Shown here: piece after piece, positions 17,711 to 28,167 of the stretch
Numbering within the stretch: position 1 is the first letter of the stretch
How the letters are laid out: each line of letters begins with the position of its first letter
Assembly: GCA_027493935.1 (NCBI GenBank)
Contig: JAOSJV010000001.1
Span: 806,001 to 870,000, forward strand
Direction of reading: 5' to 3'
Source: Burkholderiales bacterium
GTDB lineage: Bacteria; Pseudomonadota; Gammaproteobacteria; Burkholderiales; SG8-39
DNA: 64,000 bases
The notes under the pieces: generated by a model
Databases searched by the model: none
What the model was told of the DNA's origin: nothing
Seen by the model: only the letters and a program-made list of their open reading frames with translations
Made by a program: the position numbers and the translations under genes

Positions 17711-20306
17711 ATGGAGCACCGCGCGGAGTCCGCCACCGTCGCGCTCGCCGCCGCCCCGGCGCTGCTCGGCGCGGTGGTCGCCGGGTCGATCGGCTGCCTG
17801 GCCGGGATCGCCGCCACGATGCTCGGGTACGCGTGGATCGGTCTCGCGGTCGCGGCGACGCTTGCCTGCTTGCTCGGCCTCGCGGCGACGCGCATCGGCG
17901 CGATCGTGCGGCACGGCTGGGTCGCCGAGGAGCTCGCCCGCGCTCGTGCGAACGCCGCGGCGGCCGAGCAGCGCATGCGCACCGCGATCGAATCGCTCGA
18001 CGACGGCTTCGTCCTGTTCGACGCCGACGATCGGCTGATCCTCTGTAACGAGCGCTACCGGGAATACTACGCGCTGTCGGCCGACCTCATCCGGCCCGGA
18101 ATGCGCTTCGAGGACCTCGTGCGCGAGAGCGCGCGGCGCGGACAGTTTGCCGGTTCCGACGGCTGCATCGAGCGGTGGGTCGCCGAGCGGCTAGCACACC
18201 ACCGCCAAGCGGACAGCGTTATCGAGCAGAAGCTCACGGACGGCCGCTGGCTGCGCATCGCCGAGCGGCGCACGCCCGACGGCGGCACGGTGGGGATCCG
18301 GGTGGACATCAGCGCGCTCAAGGCAGCGCAGGAGCGTGCCGAGGCCGCGAACCGCGCAAAGAGCGATTTCCTGGCCAATATGAGCCACGAGATCCGCACG
18401 CCGCTGAACGGCGTGATCGGCATGGTCGAGCTCGCACTCGGGACCGAGCTCACGAGGGAGCAGCAGGACCACTTGCAGACCGCCAGGTCGAGCGCGCATG
18501 CGCTGCTCGGGGTGCTCAACGACATCCTGGATGTTTCCAAGATCGAGGCGGGCAAGCTGGCGCTGGAGGAGGCGAGCTTCTCGATGCGCGCGATGCTCGA
18601 GGACGTCGTCAAGTCGTTTGCGGTCGCTGCGCACGACAAGGGCCTCGCGCTCGCGCTGCGCGTCGCGCCCGAGGTTCCGTTGTGGCTCGTGGGGGATCGC
18701 GCGCGCCTCCGGCAGGTCTTCGCCAACCTCGTTTCGAACGCGCTGAAGTTCACCGACCGCGGCGGCGTGGAGGTCAGCGTCGCGGCGGCGAGCGAGGGCG
18801 CCGGCCGCGTCCGGCTCGAATGCGCGGTGCGCGACACGGGCGTCGGCGTCCCGGCGGACAAGATCGAGACGATCTTCGACGCGTTCTCGCAGGCCGACGC
18901 CTCGACAACACGCCGGTTCGGCGGCACGGGCCTCGGGCTCTCGATCTGTCGCCGCTTGGTGGAGATGATGGGGGGAGCCATACGCGTCGAAAGTCAGCTC
19001 GGCCGCGGCAGCACCTTTCGCTTCTCCGTGGGCCTGCTGCGTGGCGGCATGCCCAGGCCCGCGGCACCCGCGATCACCCAGCGACTGCATGGGCTGCGCG
19101 TGCTCGTCGTGGACGACGAGCCGTCGAGCCGCGAGCGGCTCGGGGCGATGGTCGCCGAATGGGGTGCGACAGTGACTGCGGCCGGCTCCGGCGAGGAGGC
19201 GCTGGCCGCGCTCGCTGCCGCGTGCGCGCGCCGCAAACCCTTCGCGCTGGTGCTGCTTGACACGGAGATGCCGGGGGTGGACGGGTTCGCGGTTGCCGAA
19301 GCGGTACGCCGCGAGCGCCCGCTCGCCGCCACCACGATCGTCATGCTGGGCGACGCCGAGGACGCCGGCGCCGCGCTACGCTTCCGTACCCTGCGGATCC
19401 GCGGCCATCTTGTGAAGCCGGTCGCGGCGCAGGATCTGCTGCGCTCGATCGTGCTGGCGATGGACTGGACGTTGCCGCCGATGGGGTTGATCGACGCGGC
19501 GAGCGGCGCCGCCAACGCGCGCGGCTCCCCAGCGGGTGCTGCTCGTAGAGGATAACCCGGTGAATCGCAAGCTTGCAGCGCATATTCTGCAGAAGGGCGG
19601 ACACCACGTATCGCACGCCGGCAGCGGCGCCGAGGCGCTCGCCGAGATCGAGCGCGAGCGCTTCGACGTCGTGCTGATGGATGTCGAGATGCCCGGCATG
19701 AGCGGGCTCGAAGCCGCACGCCGCATCCGTGCGCGCGAATGCGCCCGAGGTGCGGCGGCCCGGCGGCTGCCGATCGTCGCCGTCACCGCGCGCGCGATGG
19801 CAGGCGACCGCGAGGTCTGCCTCGCCGCGGGCATGGACGACTACGTGACCAAGCCGATCGCCGGCGAACAGGTGCTTGCGGCGATCGCGCGCGCCGTCGC
19901 CGGTGGCGAGCGTTCGCGGGTGCAGCCGCCCCAGCCGGTCGCAGCGGTCGACGCGGAGGCAGCGGTTGCGGCGCTAGGCGGCGACCGCCTGCTCTTCGGC
20001 GAACTGGTGCGCGTCTTTCTCGAGACGAGCGCCGCGGCGGGGCATGAGCTCGCCGCCGCACGTGCGGCAGCGGACCTGCGGCGGGTTGGGCTCGCAGGGC
20101 ATAGCCTCAAGTCCTCGCTCGCGACGGTCGGGGCCTTCGTCGGACGCAGCATCGCGGCCGATCTGGAGACCGCGGCGCGCTGCGCCGATGGCGCTCGCGC
20201 CTGGGATCTGTGCACGCTTCTGGTCGCCGAGCTGGAGCGCGTCGAGCGTGCGCTGCGCGCTGCGTCGGCGGCATCGCCGACCGGCGCAGGTACGGCGCTC
20301 GCATAG
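17711..20306 (+). CDS. Membrane hybrid histidine kinase: PAS-HisKA-HATPase-REC-REC-Hpt (one frameshift)
   Basis: Two N-terminal transmembrane helices (about residues 15-60) precede a PAS-like sensor (SLDDGFVLFDADDRLILCN). HisKA follows with the phospho-His in FLANMSHEIRTPLNG, then the ATPase boxes LVSNALKFTD, DTGVGV and GGTGLGLSI. REC1 has VLVVDDEPSSRERL and LLDTEMPG. The frame breaks near 19525 (extra C) and continues with REC2 (LLVEDNPVNRKLA, VLMDVEMPGMSG, YVTKPI). A C-terminal Hpt domain follows, with its His in AGHSLKSS. Total about 864 residues after correction. This is a BarA/ArcB-like phosphorelay kinase; the signal is unknown and the HD-GYP regulator immediately upstream is the likely output partner. 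Confidence 0.9.
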
Positions 20307-20381
20307 CCGGTTCGGCGCACGCGCCGCCGCGCCCCGGTGTCCATGCCTCGTCGCCGCTCGCGGGCAGCAGACGCAGGCGCG

Positions 20382-21512
20382 TCACTGCGCCGAATGGAAT
20401 CGCCGCTGCGGCACGTTTTGACCGCCCGCCAACCGAGCCGCGCCTACGGAGTCGTCCTCGGCATGCGGGAACACCACGCACAGCGTCGTTCCCGCGCCCG
20501 GCGCCGACCGGATCTCCACGCGACCGCCGGCGAGCGCGACGCGCTCCCGCATCCCGGCGAGACCCATCGACATGCTGCGCAGCGACTGTTCGTGGGCCGC
20601 GGCGGGCTCGAATCCCCGGCCGTCGTCCTCGATGCATAGCTCGAGGGCGCCGTCGCGGCTGCCGAGCCTCACCTCCACGCGCGTCGCCCGTGCGTGGCGC
20701 GCCACGTTGTTCAGCGCTTCCTGCGCCGCGCGAAAGCAGGCGATCTTCACGTCCGGCCGCAGCCGGGTTTCGAGCGGCGTCGCGTCGAACCGGAACGCGA
20801 GGCCGGCGGCCCGGCTCTGGCGCTCGATCTGCCAGCGCAGCGCCTCGGCGAGCCCGAAATCGTCGAGCTGCGGCGGGCGCAGATCGAGCGAGAGGTTGCG
20901 GACTTGGCCGAGCGTGCGCTCGAGGATCGCCGCGCATTCCTCCAAGGTGCGCGCGGCCTGCGGCGAGCCCCTGCTGTGTCGCGCCGCGGCGACCAGCAGC
21001 TGGGCGCCGGTGAGCGCCTGCCCGATTTCGTCGTGCAGCTCGCGCGCGATCCGGCCGCGCTCCTCCTCCTGCGCGGCGAGGATCCGGGCCGGAAGCAGCC
21101 TCAGCACGGCCGCTGCGGCGTGCCGCTCACGGCGCACCACGGCTTCGCGCAGCTCGCGGCGGATGGCGGGTACCAGGCGCGCCATTTTGCCCTTGGCCAC
21201 GAAGTCGTGCGCGCCCGCGTGCATCGCGTTGACCGCCGTCTCCTCGCTGACGATTCCAGAGAGCATGATGAAGGGCAGTTCGCATCCGCGCGACTTGACC
21301 AGATCGAGGGCGGCGAGACCGCTGAAGGCGGGCAGTGAGTAGTCGGCGATGATGATGTCCCACCCGCCCGTCTCGAGCGCCGCCACCAGCTCCGATGCGG
21401 TCTCGACGCGGCGGTACGTGACCGCAAATCCGCCGCGCGAGAGCTCCCAGACGATGAGCGCAACATCGTCCTCCGAGTCCTCGACGACGAGCGCGCGCAG
21501 GGGTGTCTTCAT
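20382..21512 (-). CDS. Receiver-linked HisKA_3 histidine kinase (NarX/DegS type)
   Basis: Start chosen at ATG 21512 (MKTPLRALVVEDSEDDV). A receiver domain comes first (phospho-Asp in IIIADYSLPAFSG, Lys in FVAKGK). Then comes a HisKA_3 dimerisation helix with the phospho-His in RIARELHDEIGQALTG, and a HATPase (AQEALNNVARHARA, DDGRGF, GLAGMRERV). No membrane segment, so a soluble kinase fed by another phosphodonor. The natural partner class is LuxR/NarL-type regulators; one is encoded at 46955-47586. The gene is divergent from flhDC and shares its upstream region, which hints at a role in flagellar control. Confidence 0.88.
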   Translation of the reverse strand: MKTPLRALVVEDSEDDVALIVWELSRGGFAVTYRRVETASELVAALETGGWDIIIADYSLPAFSGLAALDLVKSRGCELPFIMLSGIVSEETAVNAMHAGAHDFVAKGKMARLVPAIRRELREAVVRRERHAAAAVLRLLPARILAAQEEERGRIARELHDEIGQALTGAQLLVAAARHSRGSPQAARTLEECAAILERTLGQVRNLSLDLRPPQLDDFGLAEALRWQIERQSRAAGLAFRFDATPLETRLRPDVKIACFRAAQEALNNVARHARATRVEVRLGSRDGALELCIEDDGRGFEPAAAHEQSLRSMSMGLAGMRERVALAGGRVEIRSAPGAGTTLCVVFPHAEDDSVGAARLAGGQNVPQRRFHSAQ

Positions 21513-21855
21513 TTCCGGTCCATCGAGCGGTGCGCGGGGGGTACAGGTCGCCTGCCGCGCGGCGCGCCTCATACGGCGCGCCGCGGTCGGCAAAGTACAC
21601 GGATTCTTTAGCGCACGTCAGAAGCGATCGCATGCGGAACGTGACGCCGGTCACAGTGCCAACTAGTTCCGCATGCGGCGAAAAGCGGCCACGCAACAGT
21701 CACTTGGCGCGCGTGTCGGAAAAAGTCCTACACGGCCGCGACCGGGGCTTCGCATGCCAGAAAGAGCGTGCGGGAGATTCTCGCCGGCCCGGTACCGCCT
21801 GATGATCGCGCCATCGCAGGCCGCTTCGAACGCAACGACGAATGGGAGTGGAGAG
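21513..21855. promoter_or_regulatory. Divergent intergenic region upstream of flhDC
   Basis: About 340 bp between the divergent kinase gene and flhD. It contains the long inverted repeat described at 21629-21677. The flhD ribosome-binding region is GGAGTGGAGAG just before ATG 21856. No -35/-10 pair could be fixed with confidence. Confidence 0.5.
21629..21677. promoter_or_regulatory. Nested palindromes upstream of flhDC, operator candidate
   Basis: CGCATGCGGAAC (21629-21640) is repeated as its exact reverse complement GTTCCGCATGCG (21666-21677). Inside the 25-bp spacer is a second palindrome GTGAC-GCCG-GTCAC (21641-21654). The two nested perfect palindromes in a noncoding regulatory region suggest a binding site for dimeric regulators or a cruciform/attenuator. 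Confidence 0.5.
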
Positions 21856-22171
21856 ATGCAAACCGACCGAATCCTGGACGATATCCGCGAGATGAATCTC
21901 GCCTACCTCATGCTCGCGAAGCACCCTCATCCGCGAAGACCGCGCGCAGGCCATCTTCCGCCTGGGCATCAGCGAGGAGCTCGCGGACCTGATTCACTCG
22001 CTGTCGGCGGCGCAGGTGCTGAAGCTCGCGGCCTCGAACATGCTGATGTTCCGGTTCCGGTTCGAGGGTCCGAGCATCCTCGGCCTGCTGACCAGCCACG
22101 GCGCCGAGCACCGGATGAACGCGGTGCATGCCGCGATCCTTGCGGCGAACCAGGTTCCGGAGACGGTCTGA
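21856..22171 (+). CDS. flhD: Flagellar master regulator FlhD (one frameshift)
   Basis: Begins MQTDRILDDIREMNLAYLML, the typical FlhD N-terminus. An extra C near 21921 throws the frame off. The corrected protein continues IREDRAQAIFRLGISEELAD and LSAAQVLKLAASNMLMFRFR to the end at 22171, about 105 residues, normal for FlhD. FlhD4C2 activates class II flagellar promoters with sigma-70. As printed, the 5' frame instead reads on into flhC. The gene overlaps flhC by one base (TGATG). Confidence 0.88.
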
Positions 22172-22710
22172 TGGGCGCGCGCAGCGTGGTGAACGACGCC
22201 CGCCAGGTCAACCTGGCGATCGAGCTGATCACGCTCGGCGCGCGGCTGCAGGTGCTCGAGGCCGAGACGACACTCTCGCGCGAGCGGCTGCTGCGGCTCT
22301 ACAAGGAAGTGCAGGGCAAGTCGCCGCCGAAGGGCATGCTACCGTTCTCGACCGACTGGTTCATGACCTGGCAGCCGAACATCCACGCGTCGCTGTTCAT
22401 GAACGTGCACGGCTACCTGGTGCGGCACGCCGAGACGAGCGGCATCGAGGCCACGGTGCGCGCCTACCGGCTCTACCTCGAGAACCTCAGAGCGGGCGCG
22501 CTCGAGCCGGTGCTCTCGTTCACCCGCGCCTGGACGCTGGTGCGCTACTTTCAGAGCGGGATGCTCACCCTGGTCGGGTGCGGCCGGTGCTCGGGGCAGT
22601 TCGTCGCCCACGCCTACGACCTGCATGAGCGCTTCGTCTGCGGCCTGTGCCACGTGCCGGCGCGCGCGGGCAAGACCAAGGCCGCGCGCGAGGAGTGCCT
22701 GGTCGACTGA
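22171..22710 (+). CDS. flhC: Flagellar master regulator FlhC
   Basis: 179 residues from ATG 22171, overlapping the flhD stop codon. It has the FlhC zinc site CGRC-x16-CGLC near the C-terminus (GCGRCSGQFV and RFVCGLC) and the internal PFSTDWFMTWQPNIHASLFM block. It binds DNA with FlhD. Intact. The 1-nt overlap points to translational coupling and 2:1-type complex assembly. Confidence 0.94.
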   Translation: MGARSVVNDARQVNLAIELITLGARLQVLEAETTLSRERLLRLYKEVQGKSPPKGMLPFSTDWFMTWQPNIHASLFMNVHGYLVRHAETSGIEATVRAYRLYLENLRAGALEPVLSFTRAWTLVRYFQSGMLTLVGCGRCSGQFVAHAYDLHERFVCGLCHVPARAGKTKAAREECLVD

Positions 22711-22751
22711 ATTCCGCGGCGCCGCGGCCTCCGCTCGCGCCGGGCGACCGG

Positions 22752-22779
22752 CTCAAGAATCGCGCCCGGCTGCCGAAAT
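22752..22779 (+). promoter_or_regulatory. FliA (sigma-28) promoter candidate for motAB
   Basis: CTCAAG (22752-22757), 14-nt spacer, GCCGAAAT (22772-22779), in the 177-bp gap before motA. The same layout with the same 14-nt spacing precedes flgM and flgK. Confidence 0.65.
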
Positions 22780-22887
22780 CCTCGCAGGGACGCCGGTAGC
22801 ACGGGCGGCCCCCAGCCAGCGTAGGCGGCCGGGGCGGCCGTCCGGTCCGCCGCGGCCTGGAGCTCACATCCCCAAGCGGGCAACAAG

Positions 22888-23749
22888 ATGCTGGTACTCA
22901 TCGGATACCTGATCGTGGTCGCATCGGTGTTCGGCGGCTTCGCGCTCGCCGGCGGCCACCTCGGCGCGCTCGTGCAGCCGGTCGAGCTGCTCATGATCGG
23001 CGGCGCCGCGCTCGGCGCGTTCTTGTGCGGCAACTCCGGCAAGGTGCTGCGTGCGACCTTCGGCGCGCTGCCGTCGGTGCTGAGGGGCGCGAAGTACACC
23101 AAGGCGACCTACATGGCGCTGATGAGCCTGCTGTACGAGCTCCTCTCCAAGATCCGCAAGGAAGGCATGATGGCGGTCGAGCGCGACGTCGAGCGCCCGG
23201 CCGAAAGCCCGATCTTCGCGAAGTACCCCGTCATCCTCGCCGACCACCACGTGGTCGAGTTCCTCACCGATTACCTGCGCATCATGGTGAGCGGCAACCT
23301 GAATGCGCTCGAGATCGAGAACCTGATGGACAACGAGATCGAGACGCATCACCACGAGGCCCACGTGCCGGCCCACGCACTGCAGAAGGCGGCCGACGGG
23401 CTGCCTGCGTTCGGAATCGTGGCCGCGGTCATGCGGGGTCGTTCACACGATGGAATCGGTCGGCCTGCCCCCGGCCGAGCTCGGCAGGCTGATCGCCGCC
23501 GCGCTGGTCGGGACCTTCCTCGGCATCCTGCTCTCGTACGGATTCGTTGCGCCACTCGCCGCGAAGCTCGAGCAGCGGGGCAACGAGGCGACCAAGATGC
23601 TGCAGACGATCAAGGTCACCTTGCTCGCCAGCCTGAACGGCTACGCCCCGGCGCTGGCGGTCGAGTTCGGGCGCAAGGTGCTGTTCTCTGCCGAGCGGCC
23701 GAGCTTCGCCGAGCTCGAAGAGCACGTGAAACAAGCCAAGGCCCGCTGA
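22888..23749 (+). CDS. motA: Flagellar stator protein MotA (one frameshift)
   Basis: Starts MLVLIGYLIVVASVFGGF, the first of four transmembrane helices. The cytoplasmic loop contains SLLYELLSKIRKEGMMAVER and YLRIMVSGN. An extra C near 23433 breaks the frame at GIVAAVMG. The rest (GRLIAAALVGTFLGILLSYG and the C-terminal FAELEEHVKQ) is intact in the next frame. Corrected length ~286 residues. With MotB it forms the proton channel that drives rotation. It is followed by motB after 18 bp. Confidence 0.92.
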
Positions 23750-23767
23750 GAGCGCGGGAGAGCGCAG

Positions 23768-24739
23768 ATGGGCGTCCGCGAACGGCCGATCATCCAGATC
23801 AAGCGGATCAAGAAGGTCGCCGGCGCACACCACGGTGCGGCGTGGAAGATCGCCTACGCCGACTTCGTCACGGCGATGATGGCCTTCTTCCTGCTGATGT
23901 GGCTGATCGGATCGACGGCCAAGGGCGATCTCGAAGGCATCGCGGAGTACTTCCGCACACCGCTCAAGGTGAGCCTCGCGGGCGGCTCCGGCGCGGGCGA
24001 TGCCTCGCACGTGATCAAGGGCGGCGGTAAGGACCTCACCCGTACCGAGGGCCAGGTGAAACAGGGCGAGATCCAGGTCGAGCGGCGGATCGTGAACATC
24101 AAGGCCGCCGAAGCCGAGCGTCGCCGGCGCGAGCTCGAAGCGCTCGAAGCCCTCAAACGCAGGGTCGAGGCGGTGATCGAGGGCAACCCGTCGCTCGAGC
24201 CGTTCCGCAAGCAGCTCCTGATCGATATCACCTCCGAGGGGCTGCGCATCCAGATCGTCGATGAGCTGAATCGGCCGATGTTCGATCTCGGCAGCGCGCA
24301 TCTCAAGGACTACACGCGCACCATCCTGCGCGAGCTCGCGCCGGTGTTGAGCGAGGTCGAGAACAACGTCGCGCTCGCGGGCCACACCGACGCCGCGCCC
24401 TACGCCGGCGGCGCGCGCGGCTACTCCAACTGGGAGCTGTCGGCGGACCGGTCGAACGCCCTGCGGCGCGAGCTGGTCGCCGGCGGGCTGGGCGAGCACA
24501 AGATCGTGCGCGTGGTCGGGCTCGCCTCCTCGGTCCTGCTTCGCGCCGACGATCCGTGGAATCCGGCCAACCGGCGCATCAGCATCGTCGTGCTCAACAA
24601 GGCGACCGAGGAGCGGATCCGACGCGACGGCGTGATCACCAATGCGCCGGTGCGCGAACCGACTGCGACCGAGACGCTGCAATCCGGGGCGGCTGCCGTG
24701 CCGGAAGCGGCGGCCACGGCGGCGCCCGCGGGGCGCTAG
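23768..24739 (+). CDS. motB: Flagellar stator protein MotB
   Basis: 323 residues, intact. One transmembrane helix near residues 30-52 carries the proton-binding Asp in IAYADFVTAMMAFFLLMW. A plug/linker region follows, and then an OmpA-like peptidoglycan-binding domain with FDLGSAHLKDY, GHTDAAPY, YSNWELSADRSNALRREL and NRRISIVVL. It anchors the MotA/B complex to the wall. A ~230-bp noncoding gap separates it from flhB; chemotaxis genes, which often follow motAB, are not here. Confidence 0.95.
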   Translation: MGVRERPIIQIKRIKKVAGAHHGAAWKIAYADFVTAMMAFFLLMWLIGSTAKGDLEGIAEYFRTPLKVSLAGGSGAGDASHVIKGGGKDLTRTEGQVKQGEIQVERRIVNIKAAEAERRRRELEALEALKRRVEAVIEGNPSLEPFRKQLLIDITSEGLRIQIVDELNRPMFDLGSAHLKDYTRTILRELAPVLSEVENNVALAGHTDAAPYAGGARGYSNWELSADRSNALRRELVAGGLGEHKIVRVVGLASSVLLRADDPWNPANRRISIVVLNKATEERIRRDGVITNAPVREPTATETLQSGAAAVPEAAATAAPAGR

Positions 24740-24968
24740 AGGCGCCGCGACCAGGGCTGCGCGGGCGGGTTCGTGCGCTGGGACGGGGGTGCTCGCAACT
24801 CGGATCGTCGGGCCCCCGCCGCGGCGCTTCACCGGCGCACGCCGGAGGAAGCTTGCCGCGCCCGGCGTGCGGGCGTCGGCGAATTGAGGCCGAAAACGTC
24901 GGGTAATCGAGCGATCCGGCCGAACGGCTGCTCGCCATACTGGCGGCGAAGACCATGCCTGCCGCCCG

Positions 24969-26097
24969 ATGGCCGAACAGGAACAGCTCGAACGAACCGA
25001 ATGGCCCTCCCCGCGGCGCCTGGAGAAGGCGCGCGAGGAGGGTCAGGTCGCGCGCTCGCGCGAGCTCGCGACCTTCCTGATGCTGGGCGCCGCGGCCGTG
25101 GGCGCGCTCGCTCTCGGCGGCACGCTCTACCGCGACTGGACCGGCCTGGTTCGGCGCAGGCCTCTCCTTCGGCCGCGCCGAGGCGTTCGAGACGGCCGCG
25201 ATGGCCAGGCTGCTCGGCGACCTCGCGCGTGCTGGCCTGCTCTCCGCCGCGCCACTGCTCGCGCTCGTCGCGCTCTGCGGGGCCGCCGCGTTTCTGATGC
25301 TCGGCGGGTGGACGCTCTCCACCAAGGCGTTCGCCCCGGATGCCGCCCGCCTGAACCCGGTCCGCCTGGTGAAGAACGTCTTCTCGGTGCGCGGGCTCGG
25401 CGAGCTCGTGAAGGCGATCCTGAAAGCGCTCGTCCTCGGCGGCCTCGCCGCGTGGGCGCTCCATCTTTTCCTGGCCGATATCACCGGCCTCGCCGCGCTG
25501 CCGCTCGCGACCAGCGTGCAGCACGCACTCCGCGTCATCGGGTGGTCGTGGCTGGTGCTGGTCGGCGGGCTCGCGCTGATCGCCGCGGTCGACGTCCCGT
25601 TCGAGCTCTGGCGGCACTACTCCGGCCTCAAGATGTCGCGCCGCGAGGTGCGCGACGAGCTGAAGGAGACCGAGGGCGACCCGCAGATCAGGGCCCGAGT
25701 GCGCAGCGCGCAACGCGACGCGGCGCGCCGCCGGATGATGGCCGCGGTGCCGAAGGCCGACGTGATCGTGACTAACCCCACGCATTTCGCGGTCGCCCTC
25801 GCTTACACTGAAACGATGCGCGCGCCTCGGGTCGTCGCCAAGGGCGCGGACCTGCTCGCCGCACGCATCCGCGAGCTCGGTGTGACGCACGGCGTCCCGA
25901 CGCTCGAGGCGCCGGCGCTCGCCCGCGCGCTCTATCGCCACGTGCCGCTCGAGCGCGAGGTGCCGCAGGCGCTGTACGAGGCGGTCGCGCTGGTGATGGC
26001 CTACGTCTTCCAGCTGCGCGCCGGGCGCGGCGGCGCGCTGCCGCCTCCGGCGGCGCTGCCGGTCCCGCAGGCGCTCGATCCGGGAGTACAGGCATGA
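24969..26097 (+). CDS. flhB: Flagellar type III export protein FlhB (one frameshift)
   Basis: Begins [20 protein letters not shown], the standard FlhB N-terminus (normally E-K-T-E-x-P-T/S-x-R-R). An extra base near 25155 shifts the frame. The remainder carries the four-helix membrane domain and the cytoplasmic NPTH autocleavage site ([13 protein letters not shown]). It ends in a Pro/Ala tail. Corrected length ~375 residues. FlhB switches export specificity from hook to filament subunits. It overlaps flhA by 4 bp. Confidence 0.93.
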
Positions 26098-28167
26098 CCA
26101 CCGCCGCAGCACGCCTGCCGTGGCTCTCCCGCAGCCTCGTAACCGGCCTCGCCGGACCGATCCTCATCGTCCTCGTCCTGGCGATGATGATCCTGCCGCT
26201 GCCGCCGTTCGCACTCGACCTGCTGTTCACCTTCAACATCGCGGTCGCGATGATGGTGCTGCTGGTGAGTCTGTACGTTCTCAAGCCGCTCGAGTTCGCG
26301 GTCTTCCCGACCGTGCTGCTGGTCACGACCCTGTTGCGGCTCTCGCTCAACGTGGCATCCACTCGCGTGGTACTGATGAACGGCCACGCCGGCCCGGATG
26401 CCGCCGGCAAGGTGATCGAGGCCTTCGGGCATTTCCTGGTCGGTGGAAACTTCGCCGTGGGTCTGGTCGTGTTCACGATCCTGGTGGTGATCAACTTCGT
26501 GGTGATCACCAAGGGCGCCGGGCGCATCGCCGAAGTTTCGGCGCGCTTCACCCTGGACGCGATGCCCGGCAAGCAGATGGCGATCGACGCCGACCTGAAC
26601 GCCGGCCTGATCGGGGAGGACGAGGCGCGCCGGCGCCGCCAGGAGATCGCCGACGAGGCCGACTTTTACGGCGCGATGGACGGCGCGAGCAAATTCGTGC
26701 GCGGCGACGCGATCGCCGGGATCCTGATCCTCGTTGTCAACGTCATCGGCGGCCTCGCGATCGGCATGCTTCAGCACGAGCTCCGCGTTCGCGCAGGCCA
26801 CCCGCAATTACGTGCTGCTCGCGATCGGCGACGGGCTGGTTGCGCAGATCCCCGCGCTGGTGATTTCGACCGCCGCCGGCATCGTCGTGAGCCGCGTCGG
26901 AAGCGGGGCGAACGTCGGCGGCCAGATCTTCGATCAGCTGCTGCGGAACAACGCCGCGCTGGCGATCACCGCCAGCATCCTCGGCGTGCTCGGGATGCTA
27001 CCCGGCATGCCGCACGCGGCGTTCCTCTTATTCGCCGCGCTGCTCGGTGGCGTCGTCTGGTGGCGCGCGCGCAGAGGCGAGCGCACCGTCGCGCCGCCGC
27101 CGCCGGCGGCGCCGGCCGAGACCCTGGAGGTCGGCTGGGACGACGTCGCCGCGGTCGATCCGCTCGGACTTGAAGTTGGATTCCGCCTAGTGCCCCTGGT
27201 CGACCGCGCGCAGGACGGCGACTTGCTGCGCCGGATCAAGGCGATCCGCAAGAAGTTCGCGCAGGAGATCGGCTTCCTCCCGCCGGCGGTGCACATCCGC
27301 GACAACCTCGAGCTCAAGCCGAACGCGTACCGGATCACGCTCAAGGGTGTGGACGTCGCGCACGGCGAGATCAACCCGGGAATGCATCTCGCGATCAACC
27401 CGGGGCGCGTCGCCGGCGCGCTGCCCGGGCCCGCGACCAAGGACCCCGCGTTCGGCCTGCCCGCGGTGTGGATCGATACCGCCGCACGCGAGCACGCCCA
27501 GTCGCTCGGCTACACGGTGGTGGACGCGGCCACGGTCGCCGCGACCCACCTCTCGCAGGTCCTGCACTCGCACGCGGCCGAGCTGCTCGGTCGGCAGGAG
27601 ACGCAGAGCCTGCTCGACCACCTGGCGAAGAGCGCGCCGAAGCTCGTCGACGAGCTGGTGCCGAAGCTGGTGCCGCTCGGCACGCTGCAAAAGGTGCTTC
27701 AGAACCTGCTCGCAGAGCAAGTCGCGATCCGCGACCTGCGCACGGTGTGCGAGACTGTCGCCGACTGCGCGCTGCGCACTCAGGAACCGGGCGAGCTCAC
27801 CGCTGCGGTGCGCCGCGCGCTCGGCCGCGCGATCGTCCAGCAGGCTGTGCCTGGTCCGCGCGACCTGGAGGTGATCGCGCTCGACGCCGAGCTCGAGCAC
27901 GTGCTCGCCCAGGCGGTCGCGAGCGGCGGCGAGCACGCCGCGGTCGAACCCGGACTCGCGAGCTCGCTCCTTGCACAGGCCGCGCGCGCGGTCGAACGGC
28001 AGGAGACGCTTGGGCTGCCGACCGTACTGCTCGTTCCCGACCGGCTGCGCGCACCGCTCGCCCGCCTGCTGCGCCGCGCGGTTCCGCAATTGCGGGTGAT
28101 CGCCACCAGCGAGGTGCCCGACGCCCGCGTGGTGCGAGTCACGACCACACTAGGAGGTAGAGCATGA
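26094..28167 (+). CDS. flhA: Flagellar export gate protein FlhA (one frameshift)
   Basis: About 690 residues after correcting an extra base near 26785. Seven to eight N-terminal transmembrane helices include [20 protein letters not shown] and the FHIPEP-like loop [17 protein letters not shown]. The large C-terminal cytoplasmic domain binds export substrates and chaperones ([35 protein letters not shown]). It is the proton-driven export motor. It overlaps flhF by 4 bp. Confidence 0.95.

Noticed and set aside
21673..22710. A single 345-residue gene covering flhD and flhC
   Set aside because: The frame merely joins the FlhD N-terminus to FlhC through an indel; the FlhD remainder is intact in another frame.
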